DNA of 64,000 bases from Bacteroides congonensis (GCF_900130125.1 NZ_FQXY01000011.1:1-64000); one strand, 5' to 3'; counted from the stretch's first letter, positions 32,097-42,045 are shown. Program-made: numbers and translations. The notes: generated by a model from the letters alone, not told the origin.

Positions 32097-33644
32097 ATGA
32101 TGAAAAGAAGTCTGTTGTCAGGGTGTGTATGTCTCTTTGCAGTCTCGGTCTTTGCCCGGCAAGACCCTGTGTTGATGCGTGTCAACGGGAGAGAGATATC
32201 CCGTTCGGAGTTTGAATATTCATATCGTCGCAATACGGCCGATACGGGTACTAATCTTTCTCCGAAGGAGTATGCGGAACTTTTTGCCCGATCCATGCAG
32301 AAGGTGGAAGCTGCCAAAGCAGCCGGACTCGACACGACTTACGCTTTTCGTAAACAACAGGAGATAAACCGGACTAAACTGACGGAATCTTATCTGATAG
32401 ATAAACCGACGTTGGATAGTTGTGCCCGTGCCCTATATCAGAAGATGGGACTAAAAGCACGTAGCGGACAAGTACAGGTCATGCAGATTTTTAAATATCT
32501 GCCGCAAACGATTAGTTCCCGTCACCTGGAAGAGCAAAAGACCCGTATGGATTCTATCTACCGGGCTATACAAAATCAACCCGGACTGGAGTTCTCCAGT
32601 TTGGTAGAAAAATATTCGGATGACAAGCAGAGCCGTTGGATAGAAGGTTTGCAGGCAACCACTGAATTTGAGAATGTGGCTTTCGCCCTGTCGAAGGGAG
32701 AAGTATCCCAACCTTTCTTTACTCCTGCGGGAATCCATATCCTGAAAGTGACAGACCGGAAAGAATTGCCTGCCTATGAGGAAGTTGTCGATAAACTGAT
32801 GGAGCGTATGCGACGGAGGGAGATATTGGATAAAGCCACAACGAAAGTAGTGGAACGATTGAAAAAAGACTGGAAATATACTCCCAATCAGGCAGGTATA
32901 GATGAACTGTTAATGAAAGGCGGAACAGGACAAACCTTGTTCACCATTAATGGACAGAACTATACGGGAGCCATGTTTAAGTGCTTTGCCGCTTCACATC
33001 CGCAGGCCGTAAAACGGCAGCTTGATGAATTTACAGCCAAGTCGTTATTGGATTATGAAAGCAGAAATATGGATAAAAGGCATCCCGAAATTCGTTATGC
33101 CCTACAGAAATCCAATGAAGACTATCTCATAAAAGAGGTGACACGCCAGAAAGTTGATTTGCCTGCAATGAACGACCGTGCCGGATTGGCGACTTATTTC
33201 AAGTTTCATTCATCGGATTACCGTTGGGATACTCCCCGGTATAAGGGAGCAGTTCTTCATTGCGCAGACAAAAAGACCGCCAAACAGGCAAAAAAAATGC
33301 TGAAGAAACTGCCACAAAATGAATGGACGGATAAACTTCGGCAAACATTTAATACATCCGGAGTAGAAAAGATACAAATTGAACAGGGTATTTTTGCCGA
33401 CGGAGACAATAAATATATAGATAAACTGGTTTTCAAGAAGGGCGGATTTGAATCTTTGGTGTCTTATCCTTTTACCATTACTGTTGGCGAAAAACAGAAG
33501 GGGCCGGATGATTATCGGGAAGTAATAGACCAGGTGCGGAGGGATTATCGAACCTATCTTGACACGTGCTGGACGCGGGAATTGAGGGAGTCCGGTAAGG
33601 TTGAAATAAACCAAGAGGTTTTAAAAACAGTTAATAATAACTGA
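32097..33644 (+). CDS. Periplasmic parvulin-type peptidyl-prolyl isomerase
   Basis: This is a 515-residue secreted foldase-like protein. A signal peptide (about 1-20, ending VFARQ) is followed by a SurA-N-like helical region and a parvulin (PpiC) domain at about 115-235, recognisable by VQVMQIF, FSSLVEKYSDD and FFTPAGIHILKVTDR. The C-terminal half is a divergent second domain without a clear active site. It is the first of three related genes leading to an OstA-like gene, probably an outer-membrane biogenesis operon. The ATG at 32097 is chosen; a TTG lies three bases upstream. Confidence 0.85.
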   Translation: MMKRSLLSGCVCLFAVSVFARQDPVLMRVNGREISRSEFEYSYRRNTADTGTNLSPKEYAELFARSMQKVEAAKAAGLDTTYAFRKQQEINRTKLTESYLIDKPTLDSCARALYQKMGLKARSGQVQVMQIFKYLPQTISSRHLEEQKTRMDSIYRAIQNQPGLEFSSLVEKYSDDKQSRWIEGLQATTEFENVAFALSKGEVSQPFFTPAGIHILKVTDRKELPAYEEVVDKLMERMRRREILDKATTKVVERLKKDWKYTPNQAGIDELLMKGGTGQTLFTINGQNYTGAMFKCFAASHPQAVKRQLDEFTAKSLLDYESRNMDKRHPEIRYALQKSNEDYLIKEVTRQKVDLPAMNDRAGLATYFKFHSSDYRWDTPRYKGAVLHCADKKTAKQAKKMLKKLPQNEWTDKLRQTFNTSGVEKIQIEQGIFADGDNKYIDKLVFKKGGFESLVSYPFTITVGEKQKGPDDYREVIDQVRRDYRTYLDTCWTRELRESGKVEINQEVLKTVNNN

Positions 33645-33698
33645 TGTAACCGATTATTCACTATCTTCGTACCTTAAATAAGTAGATTTCAGTTGACA

Positions 33699-34544
33699 AT
33701 GCGAATATTAGTCCTCTTACTGATTACCCTTCTTACTTGTGGAGCGTGCAAGGAACGGCGCGACCACAAAGGAAAGACTCCTTTGGTAGAGGTGGACGGT
33801 AACTTTTTATATAAAGAAGATTTGATGTCTGTACTTCCTGTCGGATTGTCAAAAGATGATAGCATTCTCTTCGCCGAGCATTATATTCGTAGCTGGGCAG
33901 AAGAGATTTTGTTGTATGAAAAAGCAGCAAACAATATTCCCGACAATGTGGATGTAGAGAAGTTGGTGGAGAATTATCGGAAAGCGTTGATTATGCACAC
34001 TTATCAGCAGGAACTGATTAATCAGAAACTGACGAACGATATTCCCGAGCAGGAACTTGCGGAGTATTACGGGAAAAACAAGGAACTGTTCAAGCTGGAA
34101 AGCCCGCTGATAAAGGGATTGTTCATTAAAGTGCCGTTAACGGCCCCGCAGTTGAATAATGTCCGCAGATGGTATAAGTCGGATAAACAGGATGCAGTAG
34201 AGAGTCTCGAGAAATATAGTTTGCAGAATGCAGTGAAATACGAGTACTTCTATGACAAATGGGTGCCGGTGACAGATGTACTGGACTTGATTCCGCTGAA
34301 GGACGAAGCGCCCGAGGAATATGTGAATAAACACCGGCAGATAGAATTGAAAGATACGGCATACTATTATTTCCTCAATGTGAGCGACTATCGTGGAGTA
34401 GGAGAGGAAAAACCGTATGAGTTTGCCCGCCCGGAAGTGAAAGACTTACTGGTCAATCAAAAACGGGTGAGTTTTATGGAACAAGTAAAAAGCGACCTGT
34501 ACCAACAAGCAGCAAGCAAGAAGAAGATTATATATAATTATTAA
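33699..34544 (+). CDS. SurA-like lipoprotein without a PPIase domain
   Basis: From the ATG at 33699 the protein has 281 residues. It has a signal peptide with a lipobox ending in GAC, then a helical domain that resembles the N-terminal chaperone domain of SurA (LVEVDGNFLYKEDL..., ELAEYYGKNKELF). A parvulin domain is not evident; the C-terminal part is short. It lies between two PPIase genes, ten bases from surA, so it probably works with them as a periplasmic chaperone. An in-frame TTG at 33693 is a less likely start. Confidence 0.75.
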   Translation: MRILVLLLITLLTCGACKERRDHKGKTPLVEVDGNFLYKEDLMSVLPVGLSKDDSILFAEHYIRSWAEEILLYEKAANNIPDNVDVEKLVENYRKALIMHTYQQELINQKLTNDIPEQELAEYYGKNKELFKLESPLIKGLFIKVPLTAPQLNNVRRWYKSDKQDAVESLEKYSLQNAVKYEYFYDKWVPVTDVLDLIPLKDEAPEEYVNKHRQIELKDTAYYYFLNVSDYRGVGEEKPYEFARPEVKDLLVNQKRVSFMEQVKSDLYQQAASKKKIIYNY

Positions 34545-34553
34545 ATACAAAGA

Positions 34554-35936
34554 ATGAAGAAGTTTGTGAACTTTAGATTTGTTGTTACCCTTGTCCTGGC
34601 AGTATTTGCTAATGTGGCAACTTATGCACAGGACAATGTGGTTGATGAAGTAGTTTGGGTAGTAGGTGACGAAGCTATTTTAAAATCAGATGTAGAAGAG
34701 GCACGTATGGATGCCCTGTATAACGGCCGCAGATTCGAAGGTGACCCTTATTGTGTAATCCCTGAAGAAATTGCAGTGCAGAAGCTGTTCTTGCACCAGG
34801 CAAAGTTGGATAGTATCGAAGTTTCCGAAGCGGAAATCATACAACGTGTGGATATGATGACCAACATGTATATCCAGCAGATTGGTTCTAAAGAAAAAAT
34901 GGAGGAGTACTTCAATAAAACCGCGACACAGATTCGTGAGACATTGCGTGACAATGCACGTGACGGTCTGACGGTACAGAAGATGCAGCAGAAACTGGTA
35001 GGAGAAATCAAGGTGACTCCGGCAGAGGTACGCCGTTACTTCAAAGACCTTCCGCAGGACAGTATTCCGTATATCCCGACACAGGTGGAAGTGCAGATTA
35101 TCACCTTGCAACCGAAGATTCCTATCTCCGAAATCGAAGATGTAAAAAAGACTTTGCGTGACTATACCGACCGTGTGACTAAAGGGGAGATTGACTTCTC
35201 TACACTGGCGCGTCTGTATTCCGAAGATAAGGCATCTGCCATCAAAGGTGGCGAGTGCGGGTTTATGGGACGTGGTATGATGGATCCGTCTTATGCGAAT
35301 GTGGCATTCAGCTTGCAGGACCCGAAGAAAGTTTCCAAGATTGTAGAATCGGAATTCGGTTATCACATCATCCAGTTGATCGAGAAACGTGGTGACCGTG
35401 TGAATACCCGTCACATCCTGTTGCGTCCGAAAGTATCTGAAAAAGAACTGACCGAGGCTTGCGCACGTCTGGACTCTATCGCTGATGATATCCGTGCCAA
35501 CAAATTTACGTTCGACGAAGCGGCTGCCGTTATCTCACAAGATAAGGATACCCGCAACAATCACGGTATCATGGTGAACATCAACGAGAACTCAGGTGTT
35601 ACTACTTCCAAGTTCCAGATGCAGGATCTTCCGCAGGATGTAGCTAAGGTAGTAGATAAGATGAATGTGGGTGAGATTTCAAAAGCCTTTACAATGATAA
35701 ACGAGAAGGATGGAAAAGAAGTCTGTGCTATCGTGAAGTTGAAAGCGAAAATCAACGGTCATAAGGCTACTATCGCAGAAGACTATCAGGACTTGAAAGA
35801 AATCGTAATGGACAAGCGCCGTGAAGAGATGCTGCATAAGTGGATTCTTGACAAACAGAAACATACGTATGTACGTATCAACGAAAACTGGCAGAAGTGT
35901 GACTTCAAGTACCCGGGTTGGGTGAAGAAGGATTGA
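34554..35936 (+). CDS. surA: SurA-like periplasmic chaperone / peptidyl-prolyl isomerase
   Basis: This 460-residue protein likely escorts outer-membrane proteins through the periplasm. It has a cleavable signal peptide (ending ATYAQD), a SurA N-terminal chaperone domain with VVWVVGDEAILKSDVEEAR (about 33-51), and two parvulin domains: about 177-285, with SEDKASAIKGGECGFMGRG split by a turn, and about 288-390, starting RVNTRHILLRP. It is the third of the foldase genes and lies 21 bases before the OstA-like gene, so it fits an outer-membrane assembly operon. The symbol is by similarity of domain order. Confidence 0.87.
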   Translation: MKKFVNFRFVVTLVLAVFANVATYAQDNVVDEVVWVVGDEAILKSDVEEARMDALYNGRRFEGDPYCVIPEEIAVQKLFLHQAKLDSIEVSEAEIIQRVDMMTNMYIQQIGSKEKMEEYFNKTATQIRETLRDNARDGLTVQKMQQKLVGEIKVTPAEVRRYFKDLPQDSIPYIPTQVEVQIITLQPKIPISEIEDVKKTLRDYTDRVTKGEIDFSTLARLYSEDKASAIKGGECGFMGRGMMDPSYANVAFSLQDPKKVSKIVESEFGYHIIQLIEKRGDRVNTRHILLRPKVSEKELTEACARLDSIADDIRANKFTFDEAAAVISQDKDTRNNHGIMVNINENSGVTTSKFQMQDLPQDVAKVVDKMNVGEISKAFTMINEKDGKEVCAIVKLKAKINGHKATIAEDYQDLKEIVMDKRREEMLHKWILDKQKHTYVRINENWQKCDFKYPGWVKKD

Positions 35937-35957
35937 TGTTTAACAGCTTGATTTTAT

Positions 35958-37628
35958 ATGCTGAAACAAAATAAGAAAGATAAACAACAAGACAGGCATA
36001 GATGGCTCCTTATAGGCTTTCTATGCCTGTTTGGTGTATGTCTTGTGGCGCAAAACCCCAAGAAACCATCGGACGACAAGAAGCAGCCGGAGAACAAAAA
36101 GACGAAAGTTTATTTGCTCCATGCTGACGAAGGACAGGCTGACAAGTTGGCTCGTCCGGATGTGCAAGTGTTGATCGGTAACGTGAAAATGCGCCATGAC
36201 AGTATGTATATGTACTGTGACAGTGCATTGATTTTCGAGAAAACGAACTCGGTGGAAGCCTTTAGCAATGTGCGTATGGAGCAGGGAGACACCTTATTTA
36301 TATACGGTGACTACCTTTACTATGACGGAATGACGCAGATAGCCCAACTCCGTGAAAACGTGAAGATGATTAACCGCAACACCACCCTGCTGACAGACAG
36401 TCTGAACTACGACCGTCTCTACGACCTCGGATATTACTTTGAAGGCGGAACTTTAATGGATGAAGAAAATGTGCTGACTTCCGACTGGGGGGAATATAGC
36501 CCTGCGACAAAGCAATCAGTATTCAACCATGACGTGAAACTCGTGAATCCTAAGTTCGTATTGACTTCCGATACATTGCGCTACAATACCGATAATAAAA
36601 TTGCCGTTATCCTCGGTCCTTCCAATATCGTGAGTGATAATAATCACATCTACTCCGAACGGGGATTCTATAACACACTGACCGAGCAAGCCGAACTGCT
36701 CGACCGTTCTGTCCTGACCAATCAGGGAAAGAAACTGGTAGGTGACAGTTTGTTCTATGACCGCGTCATCGGTTATGGCGAAGCCTTTGATAATGTGAGA
36801 ATGACGGATACCATCAACAAGAATATGCTGACAGGCGATTACTGTTTCTATAATGAGTTGACGGACTCCGCCTTTGCTACCAAACGGGCTGTTGCCATTG
36901 ATTATTCACAAGGCGATAGCCTCTTTATGCACGGTGATACTTTGCAGATGGTGTCATATAATCTGAATACCGATTCTTTGTTCCGCCTGATGAAGGCTTA
37001 CCATAAAGTGCGTATGTACCGTACCGATGTGCAGGGAGTATGTGACTCACTGGTTTATAACTCGAAAGATTCCTGCATGACGATGTATGTTGACCCGATT
37101 CTATGGAATGACGGTCAGCAGCTACTTGGCGAGCAGATTAAGATTTATATGAACGACAGCACCATTGACTGGGCGCATATCATCAACCAGGCACTGACGG
37201 TGGAAATGAAAGACTCCATCCACTATAATCAAGTGTCCGGCAAGGAGATGAAAGCCTATTTTGAAAATGGAGATATGCGGCATATCGAAGTGATTGGTAA
37301 TGTGCAGACCGCTTTCTACCCCGAGGAAAAAGACAGCACAATGACCGGATTCAATTGTCTGGAAGGTAGTGTGCTTCATCTTTATATGAAAGATAAGAAA
37401 ATGGAAAAAGGACTGTTTGTCGGCAAATCCAACGGAACCATGTATCCGATGGACCAAATACCGCCCGACAAACTGCGTCTTCCTACTTTTGCCTGGTTCG
37501 ATTATGTCCGTCCGCTGAATAAAGACGATATATTCAACTGGAGGAGCAAACGGGCGGGAGAAACCCTGAAACCTACCACCGACCGGCGACCGAAAACAGA
37601 AAAGCGAAACTTAATTAATATGAAGTAG
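35958..37628 (+). CDS. OstA/LptA-like periplasmic protein
   Basis: This 556-residue protein has a signal peptide (hydrophobic segment about 16-32). Near residue 45 begins an OstA-N/LptA-type domain with KVYLLHADEGQADKLA and VQVLIGNVKMRHDSMYMYCD, continuing as repeated beta-jellyroll strands over most of its length. LptA-type domains bridge the periplasm for lipopolysaccharide export, so it is a plausible partner of the LptB encoded at 4.6 kb. It is much longer than E. coli LptA (about 185 residues), as is common in Bacteroidetes. It follows surA closely and is followed one base later by a small membrane-protein gene. Confidence 0.82.
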   Translation: MLKQNKKDKQQDRHRWLLIGFLCLFGVCLVAQNPKKPSDDKKQPENKKTKVYLLHADEGQADKLARPDVQVLIGNVKMRHDSMYMYCDSALIFEKTNSVEAFSNVRMEQGDTLFIYGDYLYYDGMTQIAQLRENVKMINRNTTLLTDSLNYDRLYDLGYYFEGGTLMDEENVLTSDWGEYSPATKQSVFNHDVKLVNPKFVLTSDTLRYNTDNKIAVILGPSNIVSDNNHIYSERGFYNTLTEQAELLDRSVLTNQGKKLVGDSLFYDRVIGYGEAFDNVRMTDTINKNMLTGDYCFYNELTDSAFATKRAVAIDYSQGDSLFMHGDTLQMVSYNLNTDSLFRLMKAYHKVRMYRTDVQGVCDSLVYNSKDSCMTMYVDPILWNDGQQLLGEQIKIYMNDSTIDWAHIINQALTVEMKDSIHYNQVSGKEMKAYFENGDMRHIEVIGNVQTAFYPEEKDSTMTGFNCLEGSVLHLYMKDKKMEKGLFVGKSNGTMYPMDQIPPDKLRLPTFAWFDYVRPLNKDDIFNWRSKRAGETLKPTTDRRPKTEKRNLINMK

Positions 37629-37629
37629 T

Positions 37630-37929
37630 ATGGGAATGTTTAATTCGATGAGGAAACCTCGTGGTTTTAATCATCAATACATTTACGTCAACGAGCGCAA
37701 GGAAAAGCTCGACAAGATGGAAGAAAAGGCAAAGCGCGACTTGGGCATGCTGCCGGAGAAAGAATTTGATCCGGAAGATATCCGTGGCAAGTTTGTCGAG
37801 GGAACGACCCATCTGAAAAGAAGAAAGGCAAGTGGCCGTAAACCGGTTTCCTTCGGAGTCATATTGGTTATCATTGCTTTCCTTCTATTTATATGGCATT
37901 ATTTGGCGACAGGAAGCTGGAGTTTTTAA
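37630..37929 (+). CDS. Small C-tail membrane protein, conserved hypothetical
   Basis: The 99-residue product has a basic, soluble N-terminal part (NHQYIYVNERKEKL..., RGKFVEGTTHLKRRK) and a single C-terminal membrane span (about 74-92). It starts one base after the OstA-like stop codon, so it is translationally linked to that gene and probably acts in the same envelope pathway. No known family recognised. Confidence 0.75.
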   Translation: MGMFNSMRKPRGFNHQYIYVNERKEKLDKMEEKAKRDLGMLPEKEFDPEDIRGKFVEGTTHLKRRKASGRKPVSFGVILVIIAFLLFIWHYLATGSWSF

Positions 37930-37952
37930 AAAAAGTGAATGAAAGATGATAA

Positions 37953-38022
37953 CAGGCACGGATTACACGGATTTCACGGTTTTTATAATTTACCACCGCG
38001 TAATCCGTGAAATCCGTGCCTG
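37953..38022. repeat. REP-like inverted repeat between the foldase operon and mutL
   Basis: Two 27-base arms (37953-37979 and 37996-38022) are complementary except for two positions, with a 16-base loop. The arms are built from the word CACGGATT repeated, for example CAGGCACGGATTACACGG. It looks like a dispersed palindromic repeat rather than a simple terminator (no T-run). Confidence 0.7.
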
Positions 38023-38044
38023 AAAGAATATAAACAGGAGAATT

Positions 38045-39946
38045 ATGAGCGATATTATTCATTTGTTGCCTGATTCGGTAGCTAACCAGATTGCTGCCGG
38101 TGAAGTGATACAACGTCCGGCATCTGTTATCAAGGAACTGGTGGAGAACGCGATTGATGCAGATGCGCAAAATATACATGTATTAGTGACTGATGCGGGG
38201 AAAACCAGCATACAGGTCATTGACGACGGAAAGGGAATGTCCGAAACGGACGCCCGTCTTTCCTTCGAGCGCCATGCTACTTCCAAGATACGTGAAGCTG
38301 CTGATTTGTTTGCTTTGCGTACGATGGGATTTCGCGGAGAAGCTCTGGCTTCCATCGCGGCAGTGGCACAGGTGGAACTGAAGACACGCCCTGAATCGGA
38401 AGAACTGGGAACGAAACTGGTGATAGCAGGCTCTACGGTGGAGAGTCAGGAAGCTGTTTCCTGCTCTAAAGGAAGTAACTTCTCCATCAAGAACCTGTTC
38501 TTTAACGTCCCTGCGCGCCGTAAATTTCTGAAAGCAAACTCAACGGAGTTGAGTAATATCCTTGCCGAATTCGAACGGATTGCTCTGGTTCATCCTGAAG
38601 TTGCCTTTTCACTGTATAGCAATGATTCCGAACTTTTTAATCTTCCGGTATCTCCGTTGCGTCAGCGTATTATGGCTATCTTCGGTAAAAAGCTGAATCA
38701 GCAGTTACTTAATATAGAGGTGAATACCACCATGGTGAAAATCTCCGGCTACGTCGCCAAACCGGAGACAGCCCGCAAGAAAGGCGCTCATCAGTACTTC
38801 TTCGTTAACGGACGCTATATGCGCCATCCTTATTTCCACAGGGCAGTGATGGAGGCTTATGAGCAGTTGATTCCTGCCGGCGAACAGATTTCTTACTTTA
38901 TCTATTTCGAAGTAGACCCGGCTAATATTGATGTGAATATCCACCCGACCAAGACCGAAATCAAGTTTGAGAATGAACAGGCCATCTGGCAGATTCTTTC
39001 AGCATCGGTCAAGGAGTCGTTGGGTAAGTTCAGCGCTATTCCTTCCATTGATTTTGATACGGAAGATATGCCTGATATTCCCGTATTTGAACAAAAGACA
39101 ACTTCTGAGCCGCCCAAGGTACATTATAATTCGGATTATAATCCGTTCAAAGTATCCGCAGGCGGTAGTGGCGGCGGTTCGTACAGCCGTTCAAAGGTGG
39201 AATGGGAAGATTTATACGGTGGTCTGACGAAAGCCAGCAAGATGAATAATCCGATGCCGGAGCCCGAAATGGAGTGGGAAGACTCGGTTGTCAGCGAAGA
39301 AACGTCTGTTATAGAAGAAAAAGTGGAGACAGTGACCTCTAGGGCTTCTTCTACTCTATATGCCAGCGAGCCTGTGATAGAAAAAGGGAACCAGCATTTG
39401 CAGTTTAAGGGGCGGTTTATTCTGACTTCCGTAAAATCCGGTTTGATGCTTATCGACCAGCATCGGGCGCATATCCGGGTGCTTTACGACCGCTATATGG
39501 TTCAGATTCAGCAGAAGCAGGGAGTATCGCAAGGTGTTCTTTTTCCCGAAATATTGCAATTGCCGGCTTCGGAAGCCGCTGTGTTGCAAAGCATTATGGA
39601 TGATTTATCCGCAGTAGGTTTCGATTTGAGTAATTTGGGTGGCGGAAGCTATGCCATTAACGGAATCCCGTCGGGTATCGAAGGGCTGAATCCGGTCGAA
39701 TTGGTGCGCAATATGCTACATACGGCGATGGAAAAAGGGAACGATGTGAAGGAAGAAATCCAGAATATACTGGCATTGACATTGGCGCGTGCGGCGGCAA
39801 TCGTTTACGGACAGGTGCTTAGCAACGAGGAAATGGTCAGCCTGGTGGATAATCTTTTTGCCTGTCCCTCACCGAATTACACTCCGGACGGGAAAACTGT
39901 TTTGACGACAATCAAGGAAGAAGATATCGAACGTTTATTCAAATAA
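38045..39946 (+). CDS. mutL: DNA mismatch repair protein MutL
   Basis: MutL links mismatch recognition by MutS to strand removal. The 633-residue protein has the GHKL ATPase motifs NAIDADA (near residue 36), DDGKGM (near 60) and FRGEALASIAAV (near 97), then the transducer domain. A low-complexity acidic linker (about 350-440) leads to a C-terminal dimerisation domain ending with CPSPNYTPDGKTV. Length is typical of Bacteroidetes MutL. The start is 22 bases after the REP-like repeat. Confidence 0.96.
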   Translation: MSDIIHLLPDSVANQIAAGEVIQRPASVIKELVENAIDADAQNIHVLVTDAGKTSIQVIDDGKGMSETDARLSFERHATSKIREAADLFALRTMGFRGEALASIAAVAQVELKTRPESEELGTKLVIAGSTVESQEAVSCSKGSNFSIKNLFFNVPARRKFLKANSTELSNILAEFERIALVHPEVAFSLYSNDSELFNLPVSPLRQRIMAIFGKKLNQQLLNIEVNTTMVKISGYVAKPETARKKGAHQYFFVNGRYMRHPYFHRAVMEAYEQLIPAGEQISYFIYFEVDPANIDVNIHPTKTEIKFENEQAIWQILSASVKESLGKFSAIPSIDFDTEDMPDIPVFEQKTTSEPPKVHYNSDYNPFKVSAGGSGGGSYSRSKVEWEDLYGGLTKASKMNNPMPEPEMEWEDSVVSEETSVIEEKVETVTSRASSTLYASEPVIEKGNQHLQFKGRFILTSVKSGLMLIDQHRAHIRVLYDRYMVQIQQKQGVSQGVLFPEILQLPASEAAVLQSIMDDLSAVGFDLSNLGGGSYAINGIPSGIEGLNPVELVRNMLHTAMEKGNDVKEEIQNILALTLARAAAIVYGQVLSNEEMVSLVDNLFACPSPNYTPDGKTVLTTIKEEDIERLFK

Positions 39947-40049
39947 AGCAAATAATTTCATCTATTTCTAAAACCTTTTAGTTCAGTTCGTGTTATTTAA
40001 TTAGTTCAACAAAGAAAAAGATTTAAATAACCACTTAACTATTAGGTAT

Positions 40050-41237
40050 ATGAAAAAGATTCTGATGTTGCTGGCTTTTGCCGGCGTTGCGTCTGTCGCT
40101 TCTGCGCAGCAGACTATGACGGTAACTGAATACGAAGTGATTCAGGTACAAGATAAATATCAAGTAATAACCAACCCGTTTTGGAGCAACTGGTTCTTCT
40201 CAGTAGGAGGCGGTGCTCAAGTGTTGTATGGTAACAATGACCATATCGGCAAATTCAGAGACCGCGTCGCTCCTACATTCAACGTGTCTCTCGGCAAATG
40301 GGTGACTCCGGGCTTCGGACTGCGTTTGCAATACAGCGGACTGCAAGCTAAAGGATTCACAATGAACGAAACTGCCAATTATGTAGTCGGTGGCCCGAGA
40401 GAAGACGGTTCTTACAAGCAGAGATGGGATTACATGAACCTTCACGGTGATTTGATGATTAACCTGAACGCGCTCTTCGGTGGATACAACCCGAACCGTG
40501 TATATGAAATCATTCCTTATATCGGTGCCGGCTGGGCTCATTCTTACTCAAAGCCTCACACTAATGCCGCTACTTTCAATGCAGGTATTATCAACCGTTT
40601 CCGCCTGTCCAGTGCTGTCGACTTGAACATTGAGTTGAGTGCGACCGGCCTTGAAGGCAAATTTGACGGTGAACATGGTGGTAAACGTGATTATGACGGT
40701 ATCCTCGGTGCTACTGTCGGCGTAACTTATTATTTCCCGACTCGTGGATTCCAGCGTCCTGTACCACAGATTATCTCCGAACTCGAATTGAATCAGATGC
40801 GTAACCAGATGAATGCGATGGCAGCCGCCAATATGCAGTTGCAACAGCAGTTGGCTAATGCACAACAACCGGTTGAAGTGGAAGAACAGGAAGCGGTAGT
40901 CATTACAGACCCGAATATCGCTCCGCGTACCGTATTCTTCACGATTGGTTCGGATAAACTGTCTCCGCAAGAAGAAATGAACCTGTCTTATCTTGCCAGC
41001 CGCATTAAAGAATTCCCGGGCACTACCTATACTATCAACGGATATGCCGACTCTGCAACAGGTAGTCCGGCTTTCAACCAGAAGTTGAGTCTGGAACGTG
41101 CACAGGTTGTTAAAGACTTGCTGGTTAAGAAGTATGGTATTCCTGCTGATAACTTGAAGGTTGCCGCCGGTGGTGGCGTCGATAAGTTCGGTCAACCGAT
41201 TCTGAACCGTGTTGTGTTGGTAGAAACTGCAAAGTGA
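40050..41237 (+). CDS. OmpA-family outer-membrane protein
   Basis: The 395-residue protein has a signal peptide (ending ASAQQ), an N-terminal beta-barrel of about 230 residues with aromatic-rich strands, a Gln/Asn-rich helical linker (about 250-280) and a C-terminal OmpA domain (about 295-390). The OmpA domain has TYTINGYADSATGS and NQKLSLERAQVVKDLL, which binds peptidoglycan. Proteins of this type are among the most abundant outer-membrane proteins in Bacteroides, and the codon choice here looks optimised. It is monocistronic with a strong terminator. Confidence 0.93.
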   Translation: MKKILMLLAFAGVASVASAQQTMTVTEYEVIQVQDKYQVITNPFWSNWFFSVGGGAQVLYGNNDHIGKFRDRVAPTFNVSLGKWVTPGFGLRLQYSGLQAKGFTMNETANYVVGGPREDGSYKQRWDYMNLHGDLMINLNALFGGYNPNRVYEIIPYIGAGWAHSYSKPHTNAATFNAGIINRFRLSSAVDLNIELSATGLEGKFDGEHGGKRDYDGILGATVGVTYYFPTRGFQRPVPQIISELELNQMRNQMNAMAAANMQLQQQLANAQQPVEVEEQEAVVITDPNIAPRTVFFTIGSDKLSPQEEMNLSYLASRIKEFPGTTYTINGYADSATGSPAFNQKLSLERAQVVKDLLVKKYGIPADNLKVAAGGGVDKFGQPILNRVVLVETAK

Positions 41238-41290
41238 TAATGTGATTTCAGCGTTCAGCGATTCTCTGTAATCGCTTGCTGGAAAGGAAA

Positions 41291-41347
41291 AGCGGCTGAA
41301 AGCGAACCCTGAAATGAGAGGTTTGCGCTTTCAGCCGCCTTTTTTTA
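41291..41347 (+). terminator. Terminator of the OmpA gene
   Basis: GCGGCTGAAAGCG and CGCTTTCAGCCGC form a perfect 13-bp stem followed by seven T residues. A hairpin with nearly the same stem occurs at 43808-43852. Confidence 0.85.
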
Positions 41348-41406
41348 TTGGTAGCTTATCTTATTGGCAAATGGTTACTGCTCCTGAACCTTTGCTTTAT
41401 TCGTAC

Positions 41407-42045
41407 TTATCTTACAGGCTGATAATCCCTGGATTTTCCATAAAATCCGGGAGCAGGCACATATATCGGCTGATTGGGAATACCGATATTCAGTAGCTTA
41501 CCCTCTTTGCGAAGGCGGCGGATATGAATCATGGCTGTGGAGCGTACCATCCCTGTGATACCTTGAAAGTCGGAACGTTGCATAATCTGATGGTCGACGA
41601 AATATTCTTTCAACCGCATGTCTATCTCTATTTCCGATAATTTGGCGGAATGTCTGACCCGCTTCATCTGTTTTATTTTTATAGTTCCGACAGATCGTTT
41701 CAACCTTTTGTCCGAGCGGAATTGTATAGCTTTCAATTTCACTTTCGAATTCTTGCGGGGAGTATTTGCGGATATTTCCTCGGTGGCGGTCAGCGTAGGG
41801 TAGAAATAGCCGATGCCATCCAGATGCACCTGCCTTCCTTCTCCCAATTCTTCTCCCATTACTTGCGAGAGAGCATCCAATACGGCAGTCACGTCTACTT
41901 CGTTCAGTGTGCAACGCGCCTGTATTCTACTTCTGAGTTCTTCCGTATCTACCTGCCCGTTGGCGATGATGCGCGGATGGAATCTTTTCTTTTTGGGCTT
42001 GTCCGGTGATACCGGATTCTCGTACCAGTCAAATAATATAGCCAT
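41407..42045 (-). CDS. HU-related DNA-binding protein with winged-helix-like tail
   Basis: The 212-residue protein begins with an HU-HIG domain (about 1-120) of the kind found in Bacteroidetes: EELRSRIQARCTLNEVDVTAVLDAL, then the conserved GEGRQVHLDGIGYFYPTL, each split here by the fold. After it comes a basic, helix-turn-helix-like region (about 135-190, DFQGITGMVRSTAMIHIRRL) and a proline-rich end. It is divergent from a VirE-type ATPase gene and has a four-fold dyad array in its leader, so it is a good candidate for an autoregulated DNA-binding protein. Confidence 0.8.
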   Translation of the reverse strand: MAILFDWYENPVSPDKPKKKRFHPRIIANGQVDTEELRSRIQARCTLNEVDVTAVLDALSQVMGEELGEGRQVHLDGIGYFYPTLTATEEISANTPRKNSKVKLKAIQFRSDKRLKRSVGTIKIKQMKRVRHSAKLSEIEIDMRLKEYFVDHQIMQRSDFQGITGMVRSTAMIHIRRLRKEGKLLNIGIPNQPIYVPAPGFYGKSRDYQPVR

